Part shown: positions 9,470 to 19,684 of the stretch, piece by piece | Position numbering within the stretch: the first letter of the stretch is position 1 | Layout: each line of letters opens with the position of its first letter | Assembly: GCF_012910955.1 (NCBI RefSeq) | Contig: NZ_WTVQ01000004.1 | Coordinates: forward strand, 124,001 to 188,000 | Direction of reading: 5' to 3' | Origin: Aromatoleum diolicum | Lineage (GTDB): Bacteria; Pseudomonadota; Gammaproteobacteria; Burkholderiales; Rhodocyclaceae | DNA length: 64,000 nt | The notes under the pieces: generated by a model | What the model saw: only the letters and a program-made list of their open reading frames with translations | Database searches by the model: none | Told to the model about the DNA's origin: nothing | Position numbers and translations under genes: made by a program

Positions 9470-10317
9470 GCCTGAGCGATTGCGACCAGCGCGAGGGCGT
9501 CGACCGAATATCCGGCACCGTCGGCGCTGCGATGGGCTTCGAGGTCGCCCGTGACGGCGGCGCGCAGCGTGACCTGGGTCGCTTCCGGCAGTCGCGACAG
9601 GGCTTCGGCGGCGCCACCGGCGAGGTCGAGGAAGGCCTGCCAGTAGCTTTCGGAATCGGCGAAATGGCACGTGAAGCGGCAGGGTTCGATGCGCAGGTCG
9701 GAAAAACCGGCCGTGGTGAGTGCGCTGACCAGCGCATCGGCGTCGCCGAAGCGGAACACCGAGGGGCGCGGGACTTTCGGGGCTGGCAGCAGGCGGGCGA
9801 TGCAGTCCTGTGCGCGCGAGATCAGCGGCACGACATCGCGCGGCCCCCACACCGATAGCGCGAGGCGTCCGCCCGGGCGCAGCACGCGGCGCATTTCGGT
9901 GAGCGCCTGTTGCGGATGCGGGAACATGAACAGCGCGAGGCCGGCGAGGACGCGGTCAAAGCTGGCGTCGGGCAGGCACAGGTGTTCGGCGTCGGCGGCG
10001 GCGAAGGATAGCGTGTCGGCGCAGCCTTCGTCGGCGGCGCGTTGTGCGCCTTCGGCGAGCATGCCTTCGGCGATGTCGCTCGCCAGCACCCAGCCGTCCG
10101 GGGCGACGCGCGCCGCGGCTTCGCGGGCGAGCAGGCCGGGGCCGCTGGCGAGGTCGAGCACGCGCTGACCCGGCGCGAGCTTCGCTGCATCGAGCAGGGC
10201 CGTGGCGAGGTCGGCGCGCAGGTGGGCACCTTCGGCGTAGCGCGCGGCAATGCGATTGAAGCCTGCACGTTCCTGCGCCTTGAAGCGGCGGGGGTCGAAT
10301 CCGGCGGGCGTGCTCAT
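9466..10317 (-). CDS. Class I SAM-dependent methyltransferase
   Basis: A 283-residue cytoplasmic methyltransferase. Motif I VLDLASGPG is at about residues 54-62, an acidic residue ends strand 2 (ASDIAEGM), and the late LRPGGRLALSVWG segment is typical of the UbiE/COQ5-like Methyltransf_11 group. The substrate is unknown. The C-terminal domain (about 180-283) looks like those of phosphatidylethanolamine or quinone methyltransferases but carries no decisive signature. It is coupled by 4-base overlaps to the esterase gene before it and to rarD after it, so the three are probably one operon. Confidence 0.85.
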   Translation of the reverse strand: MSTPAGFDPRRFKAQERAGFNRIAARYAEGAHLRADLATALLDAAKLAPGQRVLDLASGPGLLAREAAARVAPDGWVLASDIAEGMLAEGAQRAADEGCADTLSFAAADAEHLCLPDASFDRVLAGLALFMFPHPQQALTEMRRVLRPGGRLALSVWGPRDVVPLISRAQDCIARLLPAPKVPRPSVFRFGDADALVSALTTAGFSDLRIEPCRFTCHFADSESYWQAFLDLAGGAAEALSRLPEATQVTLRAAVTGDLEAHRSADGAGYSVDALALVAIAQA

Positions 10318-10901
10318 TTGGCAGTGATCCCGGCAAAGACGAGGACGTCGTCGAGGTAGTCGGTCCAGCGCGAGAAGCCGTGGTCGCCGCCTTCGAGCAC
10401 GGTCTGGCGCGCGCCGGTGTATTTCGTCACCGCGTCGCGGTAGTCGAGCACTTCGTCGCCGGTTTCGACCAGCAGCCAGAAGTTGTGCGGGCGGGTGATC
10501 GTCGCGACGTCGATCGCGCGCAGTTGCGCGATGTATTCGTGTGTGAATGCGAAGGTTTCGCCGGTGTACAGATTGGTCTGTTCGCCGACGTAGGCTTCGA
10601 GCGACAGCGGGGCGACGACGGCCGGGTTTACGAGCACCGCCCTGAGGTCGTGCTTTTCCGCCAGGTGCGTTGCGTAGTAGCCGCCGAGCGAGCTGCCGAC
10701 CAGGGTCGGCGGGTGTTGCGGCTGTTCGCGGCGGCAGTGCGCGATCTGGGCTTCGATGCGCGCGATCGCGACTTGCGGTGCCACCGGCAGCTGTTCGCAC
10801 CAGAAGGCGTTGCCGAGGCCCTTGGCGGCCATGTGGCTTTGCAGTGCCTGTGCCTTGATCGACGAAGGCGCTGAGCGGAAACCGTGCAGGTAGATGATCA
10901 T
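10314..10901 (-). CDS. YqiA-like alpha/beta-fold esterase
   Basis: A 195-residue single-domain hydrolase. It has the early YLHGFRSAPSS oxyanion strand, a GSSLGGYYA nucleophile elbow (Ser about residue 70), an ETGDEVLDY acid segment and a late EGGDHGF histidine. This is the YqiA/UPF0227 pattern; E. coli YqiA has weak thioesterase/esterase activity on short acyl substrates. The physiological substrate is unknown. The start MIIYLHGF gives a normal length; longer readings of the frame run into uppP antisense. It heads the esterase-methyltransferase-rarD operon. Confidence 0.85.
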   Translation of the reverse strand: MIIYLHGFRSAPSSIKAQALQSHMAAKGLGNAFWCEQLPVAPQVAIARIEAQIAHCRREQPQHPPTLVGSSLGGYYATHLAEKHDLRAVLVNPAVVAPLSLEAYVGEQTNLYTGETFAFTHEYIAQLRAIDVATITRPHNFWLLVETGDEVLDYRDAVTKYTGARQTVLEGGDHGFSRWTDYLDDVLVFAGITAK

Positions 10902-10984
10902 CGTATCAACGGGGTGGCGGAGAGCGGATCGCCAAGTGTAACCGCCCGACGGATCAGTGACGCAGGGCGCGCTTGATGCCGCGA

Positions 10985-11809
10985 TCAGGAATCGCTCCAT
11001 GCGACGAGATCCAACTGCCAGGTCGCCAGCACGATCAGTCCGAACACGATGCGGTACCACGCGAAGGCGATGAAGGTGTGGTTGGAGATGAAGCGGATGA
11101 AGGTCTTCACCGCCCACATCGCGGCAAAGAAGGCGGCGACGAAGCCGACCGCGAACACCGGCAGGTCGCCCATGTCGAGCAGCGCGCGGTTCTTGTAGAG
11201 GTCGTAGGCGGTGGCGGCGAACATCGTCGGGATCGCGAGAAAGAACGAGAACTCGGCCGCCGCCTTGCGCGACAGGCCGAACACCAGTCCGCCCATGATC
11301 GTCGCGCCCGAGCGCGAGGTGCCGGGGATCATCGCCAGCGCCTGGGCGAAGCCGACTTTCAGGGCGTCCGGCCAGCGCATTTCGTCGACGGCATTGATGC
11401 GCGGGTGGTAGCTGCGCTTTTCTAGGTAAAGGATCACGAGGCCGCCAATCACCAGCGCGGTGGCGACGGTCAGCGGGTTGAACAGCAGGGCCTTGATCTT
11501 CGAGTGGAACATCACGCCGAGCACTGCCGCGGGCAGGAATCCGATCAGCAGCATGCCGACGAAGCGCTGTGCGCTGCGGTCGCTCGCCAAGCCGCATGCC
11601 ACTTTCGTGAGCCGCTCGCGGTAGTCCCAGCACACCGCGAGGATCGCTCCGAGCTGGATGACGATCTTGAACACCTTGCTGGCGTCATCGTTGTACCCGA
11701 GCAGGTCGCCGACGATGATCAGGTGGCCGGTGGAGGAAATCGGCAGGAATTCGGTGAGGCCTTCGAGAATGCCGAGGATCAGCGCGACGAGAAGTTGGGA
11801 GAAATCCAT
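10985..11809 (-). CDS. uppP: Undecaprenyl-diphosphatase UppP (BacA)
   Basis: UppP dephosphorylates undecaprenyl pyrophosphate at the inner membrane, recycling the lipid carrier for peptidoglycan and polysaccharide synthesis; overproduction gives bacitracin resistance. The 274-residue protein has the two family motifs, [14 protein letters not shown] near residue 15 and [10 protein letters not shown] near residue 165, within about seven to eight membrane helices. Length is standard. It is followed after 83 bases by the esterase operon on the same strand. Confidence 0.96.
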   Translation of the reverse strand: MDFSQLLVALILGILEGLTEFLPISSTGHLIIVGDLLGYNDDASKVFKIVIQLGAILAVCWDYRERLTKVACGLASDRSAQRFVGMLLIGFLPAAVLGVMFHSKIKALLFNPLTVATALVIGGLVILYLEKRSYHPRINAVDEMRWPDALKVGFAQALAMIPGTSRSGATIMGGLVFGLSRKAAAEFSFFLAIPTMFAATAYDLYKNRALLDMGDLPVFAVGFVAAFFAAMWAVKTFIRFISNHTFIAFAWYRIVFGLIVLATWQLDLVAWSDS

Positions 11810-11899
11810 GGAGCGGGGCGGCGCACGGCCGGTGGGTGGGAAGTGCGAAAGGGGCGATGATACCCCGTCGCCATGCTGCGCTGCGGCGGAAAGTGCGTG

Positions 11900-12181
11900 T
11901 CAGCGGAAACAGGACGTAAGGGCGTCAGGCGGCGCCGTCAGCGCTTCGAGTTCGCTGAGCCAGATCAGCGCCGCTTCGCGATGTTCGCCGCACATCTGCG
12001 GCTGCGGGCTAAGGCTGCTGCATACCGCCGGACGGCGCGGGTCGCCGAACAGGCGGCAGCGGTCGGCGTCGTCGAGCTGGATGCAGCGCACGCCCGCAGG
12101 CTTGCCGCGTGCCATGCCGGGAATCGGACTCGAGATCGACGGCGCGATGCAGCACGCCGCGCAGGCGTGACGGCATTCCAT
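11900..12181 (-). CDS. YkgJ-family cysteine-cluster protein
   Basis: A 93-residue protein with seven cysteines, four of them near the start in the order C-x3-C-x2-CC (MECRHACAACC) and others in GVRCIQL, RCRLF and AVCSS. This spacing is that of the YkgJ/UPF0153 zinc- or iron-chelating family; metal identity and function are unknown. The start MECRH is chosen because the cysteine cluster begins there and it leaves a 5-base gap from the upstream DUF2478 gene. The pair is probably co-transcribed. Confidence 0.8.
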   Translation of the reverse strand: MECRHACAACCIAPSISSPIPGMARGKPAGVRCIQLDDADRCRLFGDPRRPAVCSSLSPQPQMCGEHREAALIWLSELEALTAPPDALTSCFR

Positions 12182-12186
12182 CGGCG

Positions 12187-12714
12187 TCAGGCCCGCCGTG
12201 CGAGGCCGGCCCACCACGCCAGGATGCTTTCCACTTTTGCGTCGAGCAAGGTCGAGTGGCCGCCGGTGAAGTGTTGCCACTCCGGCAGGAAACGTTCGCC
12301 GACCGCAGTGATGACCGGCACGCCGCTGGTCACGGCCATCGCCATTTCGGCGCGCAGGCCCGAGCCACAGGCTTCCTGCGCGCCGAACTTGTTGATGAAC
12401 ACCAGTTCGGTGCCGCGTTCGAGGGCGCCCCGCACCGCGACCGCCGCATGCGCCAGCGCATTGGGGTCGAGGCGGCAGGCTTCCGAACCGCTGCCCAGAT
12501 CCTGCGACAGCGCAAACCGTTCGCCGTTGGCGAGGTCTTCGAGTTCCATGCCGCAGGGGTCGTCGATCGTGGTCGGGATGTCGTGCTGCAGCACGCCGCC
12601 GAGCTGTACCCCCTGCTGTGCCAGCGCGCGCGCGGCTTCAAGCAGCACCGGTTCGATGTGATCGGTGGGTTTGTAGACGATTGCGGCGATCGGCAGGGCA
12701 ACGTCGGCGGACAT
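12187..12714 (-). CDS. DUF2478 protein (putative nucleotide-binding)
   Basis: A 175-residue protein resembling the DUF2478 family, which is described as distantly related to THEP1-type NTPases and is often found near molybdate-transport or catabolic genes. Visible features are an early AAIVYKP strand, a C-x-L-D-P segment, a VFINKFGAQEACGSG motif in the middle and a GVPVITAV strand. No classical P-loop is present. The role is unknown. It is transcribed away from the regulatory region that drives the 13016 gene set and is followed 5 bases later by the YkgJ-like gene. Confidence 0.7.
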   Translation of the reverse strand: MSADVALPIAAIVYKPTDHIEPVLLEAARALAQQGVQLGGVLQHDIPTTIDDPCGMELEDLANGERFALSQDLGSGSEACRLDPNALAHAAVAVRGALERGTELVFINKFGAQEACGSGLRAEMAMAVTSGVPVITAVGERFLPEWQHFTGGHSTLLDAKVESILAWWAGLARRA

Positions 12715-12743
12715 GGCGGACTCGGGACTGGATGAGATGGCGA

Positions 12744-12851
12744 TTGTCTCACCCCCGGCGACAGCCGCCCACCCCGACAGCGTGAGCGCAGTGGCTGCGA
12801 CACCTGTCTCGCGTGTCTCAGCCGTCGCAACTCCTTCGAGACAGCTGTTTC
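12744..12851 (+). promoter_or_regulatory. TGTCTC repeat cluster, candidate activator binding region
   Basis: The 301-base gap between the divergent DUF2478 and channel genes holds several TGTCTC copies. TTGTCTCA lies at 12744-12751, TGTCTC at 12805-12810, TGTCTC at 12814-12819, and the inverted GAGACA at 12838-12843. The block CACCTGTCTCGCG at 12801-12813 matches CACCTGTCTTGCG at 18437-18449, upstream of acoA, in 12 of 13 bases. The cluster ends about 55 bases before the -24/-12 promoter, a normal distance for an enhancer bound by a sigma-54 activator. That AcoR binds here is inference. Confidence 0.55.
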
Positions 12852-12906
12852 CCTTGTTGCGCCTGAGTGTGTAACGCAAGTCATTGAATTTAAAAATATC
12901 CGCGCA

Positions 12907-12922
12907 TTGGCATGGAAGTCGC
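12907..12922 (+). promoter_or_regulatory. Sigma-54 (-24/-12) promoter for the channel/PQQ-dehydrogenase genes
   Basis: The sequence TTGGCATGGAAGTCGC has GG at 12909-12910 and GC at 12921-12922, exactly the 10-base internal spacing of the RpoN consensus, with mismatches only at the C of TGGCAC and one T of TTGC. It lies about 94 bases upstream of the channel gene start and downstream of the TGTCTC repeats. Confidence 0.65.
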
Positions 12923-13015
12923 GACGCTGTTACCGAGAGGGGTGGGAAGGGCGCATCACACCGGCCTCCCTTCGTAGCGTGTATCGCCACAAAAACAGGA
13001 CCAAAGGAGACATCC

Positions 13016-13894
13016 ATGCCCAGCAACATCCGGAGCCGCCCTGTGCGCCGGCTTCTTCGCGTCGCAACACTGTTTGCGGCGATCGCTCACGGCGCGCCGG
13101 CGGCGGCGCAGGTCACGCTCGACGTGATCGGTCCGCACGAGTACGAGCTGCCGGTCGGCTTCCAGCCGTTCAACGTCCTTGTCCAGTACGCGACTTTCCA
13201 GCGTGCCGACCGGGTGTGGGACAGCGGTGGCGATCGGCGCGCGACGCCGAAGAGCGAGGTGCTGGTCGGGCTGACGAAGTACGTGCGCTTCTGGTCGCCG
13301 GAGTCGCATCGCAACATCGGACTGGCATACGAAGTGATCGTGCCGGAGGTGGGTATTCGCAACACTCGGGCGAACACGTCGGCGAGCGGTATCGGCGATC
13401 CGCTGACCGGGCCGGCGATCTGGTACAAGCCGAGCCCGAATTCGACCGTCGGTTTCCAGAGCTTCGTGCAAGTTCCGGTCGGCGACAGCGACATCGGCGG
13501 TGGCGACGGCTGGAAGAACCTGTCGAGCGTGTTCTGGGATGTGCAGCTGGGCAAGTGGTCCTACACCGCCGACGCGGGCTTCGTCTTCTTCGGCGAGTCG
13601 AATGCCGCGGATGCCACGCCGGCGAACGTGTTCCACACCAATCACCGTGTCGGCTACGCCCTCAACGACGTCGTCGAGCCTTTCGTCGGCCTCGACTACG
13701 AGCAGCAGGGCAGCTGGACCAACAAGGCGACCGGCCAGAAGGTCGCGCGCAGCCACGAGACCACGGCGGGCCTCGGCGTGATGTTCAAGTATTACGGCAA
13801 CCAGTCGCTGACCCTGCGCTATTCCCGCGGACTCGATGGCGACAGCCACGGTGCGACGAACAGCCTGAACCTGAAGTACGCGTATGCGTGGTAG
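13016..13894 (+). CDS. Outer-membrane channel, phenol-degradation MetA-like family
   Basis: A 292-residue exported protein with a signal peptide (basic RSRPVRRLLR, hydrophobic core, cleavage likely after AAAQ near residue 32) and many alternating beta strands ending in an aromatic residue (KYAYAW), as expected for an outer-membrane beta-barrel. It fits the MetA-pathway/Phenol_MetA_deg channel-like family found beside aromatic and alcohol catabolic genes. It may pass the substrate of the next gene's dehydrogenase, but no substrate can be read from sequence. A strong AAAGGAGA ribosome site (13002-13009) fixes the start. The dehydrogenase follows 55 bases later. Confidence 0.75.
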   Translation: MPSNIRSRPVRRLLRVATLFAAIAHGAPAAAQVTLDVIGPHEYELPVGFQPFNVLVQYATFQRADRVWDSGGDRRATPKSEVLVGLTKYVRFWSPESHRNIGLAYEVIVPEVGIRNTRANTSASGIGDPLTGPAIWYKPSPNSTVGFQSFVQVPVGDSDIGGGDGWKNLSSVFWDVQLGKWSYTADAGFVFFGESNAADATPANVFHTNHRVGYALNDVVEPFVGLDYEQQGSWTNKATGQKVARSHETTAGLGVMFKYYGNQSLTLRYSRGLDGDSHGATNSLNLKYAYAW

Positions 13895-13949
13895 GCCCCG
13901 GTCTGCCGACTCGCCGAATCCGCTGCCTGAACCGATCATGGAGACGCAC

Positions 13950-15626
13950 ATGAATTCCCTTCCCTTCGCCGGAGCGCTGCGCCCGGCTGCGCTGGCCGGC
14001 GCCCTGCTGCTGGCCCTCACCGCCGCTGCCGAGCCGGGGCCGGGCTACGAAGCGCCGAACGACTGGCCGCAGTATCACCGCAGTTACAACGCGTGGCGCT
14101 TCAGCCCGCTGAAGGAGATCGACAAGTCCAACGTGGGGCAGCTGAAGGTCGCGTGGATCCACCAGCCGGGCAACATCACTCACGGCATCCAGGCGACCCC
14201 GATCGTCATCGACGGGGTGCTGTATTACGTGTCGGCCGAGAACAATGTGTGGGCGGTCGATGCCGCGACCGGGCGCACGCTGTGGCATTACGCGGCGAAG
14301 CTCAATCCGCTGTCGAAGCAGGTGTTCTATGCGGCGGCGAGTCGCGGCGTGACGGTGGGGCGCGGCAAGGTCTTCCTCGGCACGCTCGACGGCCGCTTCG
14401 TCGCGCTCGACCAGAAGACCGGCAAGGAGCTGTGGTCGACGCAGCTCACCGACATGAAGACCCAGTACGGCGCGCTGTTCTCGGCGCCGCCGCAGCTCGC
14501 CGGCGATATCCTGTTCGGCGGAACGACCGGCGGCGACCAGCCGATCAGCGGCAAGATCTACGCGGTCGATGCGGATACCGGCAAGCCGGCGTGGACCTTC
14601 GACATCCTCAAAGACGATCCGGCGAGCTGGCCCGGCGACAGTCGCGCGAAGGGCGGCGGCAGCGCGTGGATGCCGGGCACCTACGATCCGCGCACCGGGA
14701 CGATCTACATCGGCACGTCGAACGCGGCGCCGGATTACTTCAATGCGGATCGCAAGGGCGACAACAAGCACACCGCGAGTCTGCTCGCGCTCGACCCGAA
14801 GAGCGGCACGCTGAAGTGGGCGCGGCAGGAGATTCCGCACGATTCGTGGGACTTCGACTCGGCGTACGAGGCGCTGATGGTGAGGGACAAGGACGGCAAG
14901 GAGCGCATCGTGCACCTCAACAAGGGCGGCTTCGTGTTCGTCATGGACAAGGACGACGGCCAGCTCGAGAACGTGTGGCAGTTCGCGCAGCACGTGAACT
15001 GGGTCAAGGGCATCGACCCGAAGAGCGGCCGCCTGATCGACCCGGTGTATCCGGAGGAGGGCAAACGCAAGACCTTCTGTCCGAACCTGCTCGGCGCAAG
15101 GAGCTGGAACCACGGTGCATACAACCCGGGGACCGGCCTGTGGTACTCGCACGGCATGGAGGTGTGCAACGAGGTGGTGGCCGGGCGCGACGATCCGGCG
15201 AACCTGACGCCGATCTCGGCGCTGTCGCTGGGCATCGACGAGATCAAGCTGGTGCCGCCGCCGGACGACAAGCCGCATGGGCGTCTCGATGCGCGCGATC
15301 CGCTGACGGGCAAGCGCAAGTGGAGCATCCGCTATGACATGCCGCCGCTGTCGAGCGTGCTGACCACTGCCGGCGGGCTGGTGTTCACCGGCGACATGGA
15401 GGGGCGCATCTACGGCTATGACGCCGACACCGGCAAGGAGCTGTGGCGCTTCAACGCCGGCTCGGGGCTGCGCGGCGGGCCGGTGAGTTACGCCGCCGGC
15501 GGCAGGCAGTACATCGTCGTGCCGACCGGGCTCGGCTCGCACGCACCGGGCTTTCTCGCCGGGGCCTATCCGCAGATCAAGGATCTGCCGGGCGGGGCGG
15601 CGCTGATCGCGTTCACGCTGCAGTAG
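13950..15626 (+). CDS. Periplasmic PQQ-dependent alcohol dehydrogenase, probably lanthanide-type
   Basis: A 558-residue secreted quinoprotein of the methanol/ethanol dehydrogenase family, an eight-bladed propeller with repeated W-motifs (for example DPRTGTIYIG, DADTGKELW). The start MNSLPFAG follows GGAGA at 13940-13944, and a signal peptide ends near residue 25. The likely catalytic base is Asp301 in the HDSWDFD segment. Asp303, two residues later, occupies the position that marks lanthanide-dependent enzymes (XoxF, ExaF, PedH). Other metal ligands read as Asn258 and Asp196, the latter where Glu is usual. The vicinal Cys-Cys pair of classical alcohol dehydrogenases is absent (AAAS at 128-131). 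Substrate is unknown; beside acetoin genes, 2,3-butanediol or ethanol are candidates. Confidence 0.85.
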   Translation: MNSLPFAGALRPAALAGALLLALTAAAEPGPGYEAPNDWPQYHRSYNAWRFSPLKEIDKSNVGQLKVAWIHQPGNITHGIQATPIVIDGVLYYVSAENNVWAVDAATGRTLWHYAAKLNPLSKQVFYAAASRGVTVGRGKVFLGTLDGRFVALDQKTGKELWSTQLTDMKTQYGALFSAPPQLAGDILFGGTTGGDQPISGKIYAVDADTGKPAWTFDILKDDPASWPGDSRAKGGGSAWMPGTYDPRTGTIYIGTSNAAPDYFNADRKGDNKHTASLLALDPKSGTLKWARQEIPHDSWDFDSAYEALMVRDKDGKERIVHLNKGGFVFVMDKDDGQLENVWQFAQHVNWVKGIDPKSGRLIDPVYPEEGKRKTFCPNLLGARSWNHGAYNPGTGLWYSHGMEVCNEVVAGRDDPANLTPISALSLGIDEIKLVPPPDDKPHGRLDARDPLTGKRKWSIRYDMPPLSSVLTTAGGLVFTGDMEGRIYGYDADTGKELWRFNAGSGLRGGPVSYAAGGRQYIVVPTGLGSHAPGFLAGAYPQIKDLPGGAALIAFTLQ

Positions 15627-15670
15627 CGGCTATCGAGTACTTCCTCCGGGCTGGCCTGCAGCCCATTTCG

Positions 15671-15704
15671 CCCGGGGCGTCGTTGCGTCGCCCCGGGATT
15701 TTTT
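15671..15704 (+). terminator. Hairpin terminator between PQQ dehydrogenase and cytochrome c
   Basis: CCCGGGGCG at 15671-15679 pairs with CGCCCCGGG at 15689-15697, followed by A and six T residues (15699-15704). It lies 44 bases after the dehydrogenase stop and 25 bases before the cytochrome gene, so the cytochrome is either partly expressed by read-through or has another promoter. Confidence 0.75.
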
Positions 15705-15728
15705 CGGACATGAAGTGGAGCGAACCAG

Positions 15729-16178
15729 ATGAACATCGATCGCATGCGCAGTGCTGCCGCGACAGTGCAGCGGGGCTCTCCGGTGCGCGGATGGCTGTTG
15801 TTGGGGCTGGCATTCACTTTCGAGTGCGCGGCGGTGGCTCCGCCTGCGGGTGGGGCGGAAGCCGCTGCGGTGTCGATCCAGGCGGGGGCGCCGTCGGCTG
15901 CGGCCGTCGATCTGGACGATCCGGCGCGCATCGAGGCCGGGCGCAAGCGCTTCAACAAGACCTGCGCAGGCTACTGCCACGGCTTCGAAGGCAAGGGCGG
16001 ACGGGCGCCGGACTTCAGGGGGCGCACCGATTTGCCGCCGCAGTTCGCATTCGACACGATCACGCGCGGACGCACCGGCGCCGACGTGATGCCACCGTGG
16101 GGCGGCGCCTTTAGCGTCGAGCAGATCTGGGAGCTCGTCGCCTACCTGCAGTACCTTGGCCGGCAGCCGGCCGAGTGA
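15729..16178 (+). CDS. Periplasmic c-type cytochrome with CX3CH haem motif
   Basis: A 149-residue exported monohaem cytochrome, probably the electron acceptor of the upstream PQQ dehydrogenase. A hydrophobic export segment spans about residues 21-44. The haem site is C79-A-G-Y-C83-H84, which has three residues between the cysteines instead of the standard two. Met121 in VMPPWGG is the likely sixth iron ligand, and a WELVAYLQYL helix closes the fold. The start follows GGAG at 15717-15720. A terminator lies just upstream, so transcription may be semi-independent. The codons of the haem motif are unambiguous in this sequence. Confidence 0.85.
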   Translation: MNIDRMRSAAATVQRGSPVRGWLLLGLAFTFECAAVAPPAGGAEAAAVSIQAGAPSAAAVDLDDPARIEAGRKRFNKTCAGYCHGFEGKGGRAPDFRGRTDLPPQFAFDTITRGRTGADVMPPWGGAFSVEQIWELVAYLQYLGRQPAE

Positions 16179-16206
16179 ATGGGAAACTGCGCGGGAAATG
16201 CCGGTG

Positions 16207-18279
<2,073 letters not shown>

Positions 18280-18387
18280 GGTGTCTCCTCCGTTCCGGTC
18301 TATGCGCGCCGGAATCAGATTGCGGATGGGCGTTTTTCTTGTGATTTCAGCCTATTCCGCGTCGCCCGCGAAAGCAATGCGGACAAG

Positions 18388-18449
18388 TGTCTCAGCGCGT
18401 GAGGCAGCTGTCTCACGAATGGTGCCGGCGATGACGCACCTGTCTTGCG
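18388..18449 (+). promoter_or_regulatory. TGTCTC repeat cluster upstream of acoA, candidate AcoR enhancer
   Basis: The 400-base gap between acoR and acoA contains TGTCTCA at 18388-18394 facing TGAGGCA at 18400-18406 (near-perfect inverted repeat, 5-base spacer), TGTCTCA at 18409-18415, and CACCTGTCTTGCG at 18437-18449. Similar elements occur at 12744-12851. The cluster sits about 120-180 bases upstream of the -24/-12 promoter, a typical enhancer position. Binding by AcoR is inferred. Confidence 0.6.
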
Positions 18450-18570
18450 CTTCGGCCTCGGCGCGCGGTCGTCACGCGTCGCGAAAGGGCGGGTCACGGA
18501 ATCTGTCATTCCTTATCTAACAATGCCTTGCGCGTGTCTGCAAGCCCGTTCTGGCGCGGCTGCCGCCAAT

Positions 18571-18586
18571 CTGGCACGTGGCGTGC
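18571..18586 (+). promoter_or_regulatory. Sigma-54 (-24/-12) promoter of acoABC
   Basis: CTGGCACGTGGCGTGC contains a perfect TGGCAC at -24 and GTGC at -12 with the required 10 bases between GG (18573-18574) and GC (18585-18586). It lies 94 bases before the acoA start and faces the aco genes. Confidence 0.8.
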
Positions 18587-18679
18587 GACATGAGTCCTGC
18601 GACGAGCGAATGGTCCGGCGCATCCACCGCCGGCCATTGCAAGCGCTCAGCAAGACCATCAACCAGGAAGGAGACAGAC

Positions 18680-19654
18680 GTGACGACGACGCTGAATCGC
18701 GAGAGCCTGCTCAAGGCCTACCGCAGCATGCGCACCATCCGCGAGTTCGAGGAACGCGTGCATACCGACTTCGCCACCGGGGAGATCCCCGGCTTCGTGC
18801 ACCTTTACGCCGGCGAGGAAGCCTCGGCGACCGGCGTGTGCATGCACCTCACCGGCACCGACTATATCGCCAGCACCCACCGCGGCCACGGCCACTGCAT
18901 CGCCAAGGGCGTGGACCCGGTCGGCATGATGGCCGAGATCTGGGGCAAGGCCACCGGCACCTGCAAGGGCAAAGGCGGCTCGATGCACATCGCCGACCTG
19001 TCGGTGGGCATGCTCGGCGCCAACGGCATCGTCGGCGGCGGCGGGCCGCTGATCTGCGGCACTGCGCTGGCGGCGAAGATCCGTGGCACCAAGGACGTCG
19101 GCGTGTGCTTCTTCGGCGACGGCGCATCGAACCAGGGCACGATCTTCGAGGCGATGAACCTCGCCGCCGTATGGAAGCTGCCAGCGATCTTCGTCGCGGA
19201 GAACAACGGCTACGCCGAGGCGACCTCGTCGAAGTACTCGGTGCCTTGCGAAAACATCGCCGACCGCGCACCGGCTTTCGGCATGCCCGGCGTGATCGTC
19301 GACGGCTTCGATTTCTTCGCCGTGCATCAGGCCGCGGGCGAAGCGATCAAGCGGGCCCGTGAAGGCGGCGGGCCGACGCTGCTGGAAGTGAAGCTCTCCC
19401 GCTACTACGGCCACTTCGAAGGCGACCAGCAGACCTACCGTGCGCCGGGCGAAGTGCAGCGGCTCCGCGAAACCAAGGACTGCCTGCTGCAATTCCGTCG
19501 CCGCGTCACCGCCGACGGCGAGATCACCAATGAGCAGCTCGACGCGATCGACCGCGAAGTGAAAACACTGATCGACGACTCGGTGGTGCGCGCGAAAGCC
19601 GACCCGAAACCCGCAGCCGCCGAGCTGCTGACCGACGTGTACGTGTCGTACTGA
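18680..19654 (+). CDS. acoA: Acetoin dehydrogenase E1 alpha subunit AcoA
   Basis: AcoA is the thiamine-diphosphate-binding alpha subunit of the acetoin-cleaving complex, which yields acetaldehyde and an acetyl group passed to lipoate. The 324-residue protein has HRGHGHCIAKG early and the ThDP motif GDGASNQGTIFEAMN ending at VAENN. The start is a GTG preceded by GGAAGGAGACA (18666-18676); an upstream ATG at 18578 lies in the promoter region and is rejected. It is the first gene of acoABC-lipA. No acoX-like gene precedes it, unlike in Cupriavidus. Confidence 0.95.
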   Translation: MTTTLNRESLLKAYRSMRTIREFEERVHTDFATGEIPGFVHLYAGEEASATGVCMHLTGTDYIASTHRGHGHCIAKGVDPVGMMAEIWGKATGTCKGKGGSMHIADLSVGMLGANGIVGGGGPLICGTALAAKIRGTKDVGVCFFGDGASNQGTIFEAMNLAAVWKLPAIFVAENNGYAEATSSKYSVPCENIADRAPAFGMPGVIVDGFDFFAVHQAAGEAIKRAREGGGPTLLEVKLSRYYGHFEGDQQTYRAPGEVQRLRETKDCLLQFRRRVTADGEITNEQLDAIDREVKTLIDDSVVRAKADPKPAAAELLTDVYVSY

Positions 19655-19684
19655 GCGCCCGACAGGATTCCAAGGAGACATCAA

